From an uncultured Collinsella sp. (lineage in GTDB: Bacteria > Actinomycetota > Coriobacteriia > Coriobacteriales > Coriobacteriaceae): a DNA stretch of 7,834 bases. The DNA is taken from contig CABQMC010000069.1 in the NCBI GenBank assembly GCA_902465115.1, positions 1 to 7,834 of the forward strand, read 5' to 3'. Below, piece after piece: positions 6,949 through 7,834 of the stretch. The notes under the pieces were generated by a model that was not told the DNA's origin, searched no databases, and saw nothing but the letters and a program-made list of their open reading frames with translations. A program made the translations under genes and the position numbers. Position 1 is the first letter of the stretch; the number at the start of each line of letters is the position of its first letter.

Positions 6949-6972
6949 ATATGGTGTACTCATAGGTGTACT
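6949..6972 (-). repeat. Tandem 12-bp repeat in the sufC leader
   Basis: AGTACACCTATG is followed directly by AGTACACCATAT on the minus strand; 8 consecutive bases are identical in the two units. It lies in the 5' leader just before the sufC ribosome site and could be a regulator half-site pair or a chance duplication. Confidence 0.5.
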
Positions 6973-6997
6973 AAACCCTAGGAATCTTCTCGGAATA

Positions 6998-7025
6998 AAG
7001 TTACTATGGGTTCGGCGTTAGTCAA
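6998..7025 (-). promoter_or_regulatory. Suf operon promoter
   Basis: On the minus strand TTGACT (7025-7020, 5 of 6 to consensus) is separated by 16 bp from TAACTT (7003-6998), which fits the actinobacterial -10 pattern TANNNT. The start site would fall near 6991, leaving a leader of about 58 nt before sufC. It is the best promoter in the divergent region, but the -10 match is modest. Confidence 0.5.
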
Positions 7026-7041
7026 GGGAAAACCCGACTAA
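7018..7041. promoter_or_regulatory. Candidate operator: inverted repeat over the suf -35 box
   Basis: TTAGTC (7018-7023) and GACTAA (7036-7041) are a perfect 6-bp inverted repeat, with GGG and CCC nested in the 12-bp spacer. The arm at 7018-7023 overlaps the -35 box of the suf promoter, so a bound protein would block RNA polymerase. The divergently encoded Rrf2 protein is the natural candidate. The spacing does not match the E. coli IscR type 1 site, in which GACT and AGTC face the other way and are closer, so the assignment is inferred from position only. Confidence 0.4.
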
Positions 7042-7062
7042 TCCACTCGACTTTTCAAATTC

Positions 7063-7093
7063 TGGGACAAAATAACCTGTTGTGTCTGTCCCA
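7063..7093 (-). repeat. Palindromic repeat, copy A (inverted relative to copy B)
   Basis: TGGGACA (7063-7069) and TGTCCCA (7087-7093) are a perfect 7-bp inverted repeat with a 17-nt spacer. The reverse complement of the inner 29 bp matches copy B at 24 of 29 positions, including GGTTAT in the loop; the direct orientation matches at only 20. The CTTAAGATTT flank seen in the other two copies is absent. Confidence 0.7.
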
Positions 7094-7097
7094 CTTA

Positions 7098-7137
7098 CTT
7101 AAGATTTGGGACAAACAAAGCTGGTTATGTTGTCCCA
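7098..7137 (+). repeat. Palindromic repeat, copy B
   Basis: CTTAAGATTT (7098-7107) leads into TGGGACA (7107-7113), a 17-nt spacer holding CTGGTTAT, and TGTCCCA (7131-7137). It is the most complete copy and can form a 7-bp stem that extends with a bulge. It ends 20 bp before the Rrf2 start codon and so probably lies in that gene's leader or promoter. Confidence 0.75.
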
Positions 7138-7157
7138 GATGCGATGGGAGGGTAGGT

Positions 7158-7589
7158 ATGCTCATTTCTTCTAAGGGCCGCTATGCCCTCCGGCTGATGA
7201 TCTATATCGCAGCGCTTGGTGACGCCGAGGGCAAGATCGCCCTGCGCGAGGTCGCCGACCGCGAGCATATCTCGCAAAAGTATCTGGAGCAGCTGGTCCG
7301 TCCGCTCATGAAGGCGGGCCTGCTTAAGAGCGTGCGCGGCAAGGGCGGCGGCTACATGATGGCCAAGGATCCCTCCGAGGTACGTGCGGGTGACATCCTG
7401 CGCGCCGTCGAGGGCAGCACGGCGCCCGTGGCGTGCGACGGCATCGACAACAGCTGCGCCCGCAGTGACCTGTGCTCAACGGTCAAGTTCTGGCGAGGGC
7501 TGGACGACGTGATCGAAAAGTACGTCGACGGCGTGACGTTGGCCGACCTGGCCGCCGTCCCCGAGATCAACTTTGACATTAAGCTGTAG
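7158..7589 (+). CDS. Rrf2-family transcriptional regulator with three-cysteine cluster motif (IscR-like)
   Basis: The 143-residue protein begins MLISSKGRYALRLMIYIA, the classic Rrf2 N-terminus. Its winged helix spans about 28-67, with recognition-helix sequence ISQKYLEQLVRPLMKAGLL and wing RGKGGGY. Then come C93, C100 and C106, the positions where IscR-type members hold an Fe-S cluster. The spacing is C-x6-C-x5-C rather than the x5/x5 of E. coli IscR, and the ligand histidine in CLTH of IscR is Val here (CSTVKFW). Start ATG 7158 follows GGGAGG at good distance; the frame runs upstream to 7080 but through the repeat copies, without family sequence. It is divergent from sufC across 224 bp, so it probably controls the suf operon and perhaps itself by sensing cluster supply. 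Regulatory target is inferred from position; a cysteine-metabolism role (CymR-like) is less likely because of the cysteines. Confidence 0.9.
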   Translation: MLISSKGRYALRLMIYIAALGDAEGKIALREVADREHISQKYLEQLVRPLMKAGLLKSVRGKGGGYMMAKDPSEVRAGDILRAVEGSTAPVACDGIDNSCARSDLCSTVKFWRGLDDVIEKYVDGVTLADLAAVPEINFDIKL

Positions 7590-7617
7590 GTTGAGCGCAA
7601 TTCCTTAAGATTTCGCG

Positions 7618-7675
7618 GAGGGTTGTTGCCGTTTACCGAGGGGTTGTTGTGCAACAACGGGCGAGCTGCAATACT
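7618..7675 (+). promoter_or_regulatory. Possible promoter and operator of the secreted-protein gene
   Basis: A direct repeat GGTTGTTG occurs at 7621-7628 and 7642-7649. The second unit forms a 7-bp inverted repeat GTTGTTG-TG-CAACAAC (7643-7658). This dyad overlaps a weak -35 (TTGTGC, 7647-7652) placed 17 bp from AATACT (7670-7675). No T tract follows, so it does not look like a terminator for the Rrf2 gene. The rest of the 139-bp gap (7590-7728) holds a CTTAAGATTT decamer at 7604-7613 and nothing else I can name. Confidence 0.35.
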
Positions 7676-7728
7676 TACTCTTATCTTTGCAAACTGAACT
7701 TTAACTACACCAATGCAGGGAGGATCTT

Positions 7729-7834
7729 ATGCAGCCCAAGCATTCTGCTATTGTCGCGGGCCTGACGTTGGCGCTTTCGTTTGGCGCCGTTTCCGCGCCG
7801 GCACCCGCCGCTGCCGAGGAGCCCACGCCGGGCG
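7729..7834 (+). CDS. Secreted or exported protein, N-terminus only (partial)
   Basis: Only 35 codons are visible. ATG 7729 follows AGGGAGG with about 6 bases between. The N-terminus has a short positive region (MQPKHSA), a hydrophobic core (IVAGLTLALSFGAVSA) and a small-residue stretch (PAPAAA) before EEPTPG, which is a typical Sec signal peptide with likely cleavage after the Ala run. No lipobox cysteine is seen. The mature domain is outside the window, so the function cannot be assigned; cell-wall hydrolases and adhesins of actinobacteria often begin in this way. It shares strand with the Rrf2 gene but has its own candidate promoter. Confidence 0.75.
   Translation, partial: MQPKHSAIVAGLTLALSFGAVSAPAPAAAEEPTPG

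Noticed and set aside
6934..6963. Longer SufC starting at ATG 6963
   Set aside because: No ribosome site precedes it; the ATG at 6933 has GAGAGGG and matches the family N-terminus.
5224..6981. 585-codon open frame on the plus strand opposite sufB and sufC
   Set aside because: It is antisense to two certain genes, and its Val/Gly/Ala/Asp-rich composition is the usual shadow of GC-rich codons. Similar long frames at 2082-3107, 3572-4111 and 4130-4858 are rejected for the same reason.
7018..7041. Classic IscR type 1 binding site
   Set aside because: The half-sites are AGTC then GACT with a long spacer, the reverse order of the E. coli motif, so only a generic operator is proposed.
1668..7137. 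suf operon as a composite transposon carried by the flanking repeats
   Set aside because: The repeats are short and only 31 of 40 identical, no target-site duplication is visible, and suf genes with a divergent Rrf2 regulator are an ordinary chromosomal arrangement.
7080..7157. Longer Rrf2 protein starting near 7080
   Set aside because: The extension reads through the palindromic repeat and the ribosome site of the ATG at 7158, and Rrf2 proteins begin at the MxISSKGRYA motif.
7643..7658. Intrinsic terminator for the Rrf2 gene
   Set aside because: The hairpin has only a 2-nt spacer in its 7-bp form and is followed by GGGCGAGC, not a T run.

Overview
The window looks like chromosome from a high-GC, Gram-positive gut actinobacterium of the Coriobacteriia, most likely Collinsella or a close relative. 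This placement is an inference. It rests on GC-rich third codon positions, on a SufCBDSU operon that uses SufU rather than SufE or SufA, and on an N-terminal scaffold sequence of a type I associate with anaerobes. No rRNA or tRNA is present to confirm it.

Layout. (1) Positions 1-397, minus strand: the first 132 codons of an IscU-fold iron-sulfur scaffold-like protein that runs off the left edge. Its 5' leader can form nested helices. (2) Positions 398-800: a long non-coding stretch between this gene and a divergent one, holding several inverted repeats. (3) Positions 801-1610, plus strand: a single-strand transposase-like (RAYT/Y1_Tnp) protein with a C-terminal helix-turn-helix. The position where the family has its catalytic tyrosine is serine. 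(4) Positions 1617-1659: an intrinsic terminator for the minus-strand operon. (5) Positions 1688-6933, minus strand: the operon sufC-sufB-sufD-sufS-sufU, with genes 12 bp apart or overlapping. (6) Positions 6934-7157: a divergent control region with a suf promoter, an inverted repeat over its -35 box, and two copies of a palindromic repeat. (7) Positions 7158-7589, plus strand: an Rrf2-family regulator with three cysteines. (8) Positions 7729-7834, plus strand: the start of a secreted protein.

How the genes work together. SufS takes sulfur from cysteine and SufU, a zinc-dependent partner, relays it to the SufBCD complex, where clusters are built with SufC ATPase activity. The divergent Rrf2 protein is the obvious candidate regulator and probably senses cluster supply through its cysteines. 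The partial left-hand gene is a second IscU-fold protein, so iron-sulfur chemistry sits on both sides of the transposase-like gene.

The least expected feature is a family of imperfect palindromes about 31 bp long (40 bp with a shared CTTAAGATTT flank). One copy overlaps the last codons of sufU and two lie in inverted orientation upstream of the Rrf2 gene, so they bracket the suf operon. A RAYT-like gene lies next to the sufU copy, which suggests a REP/RAYT-type pairing. That link is a hypothesis from proximity only.
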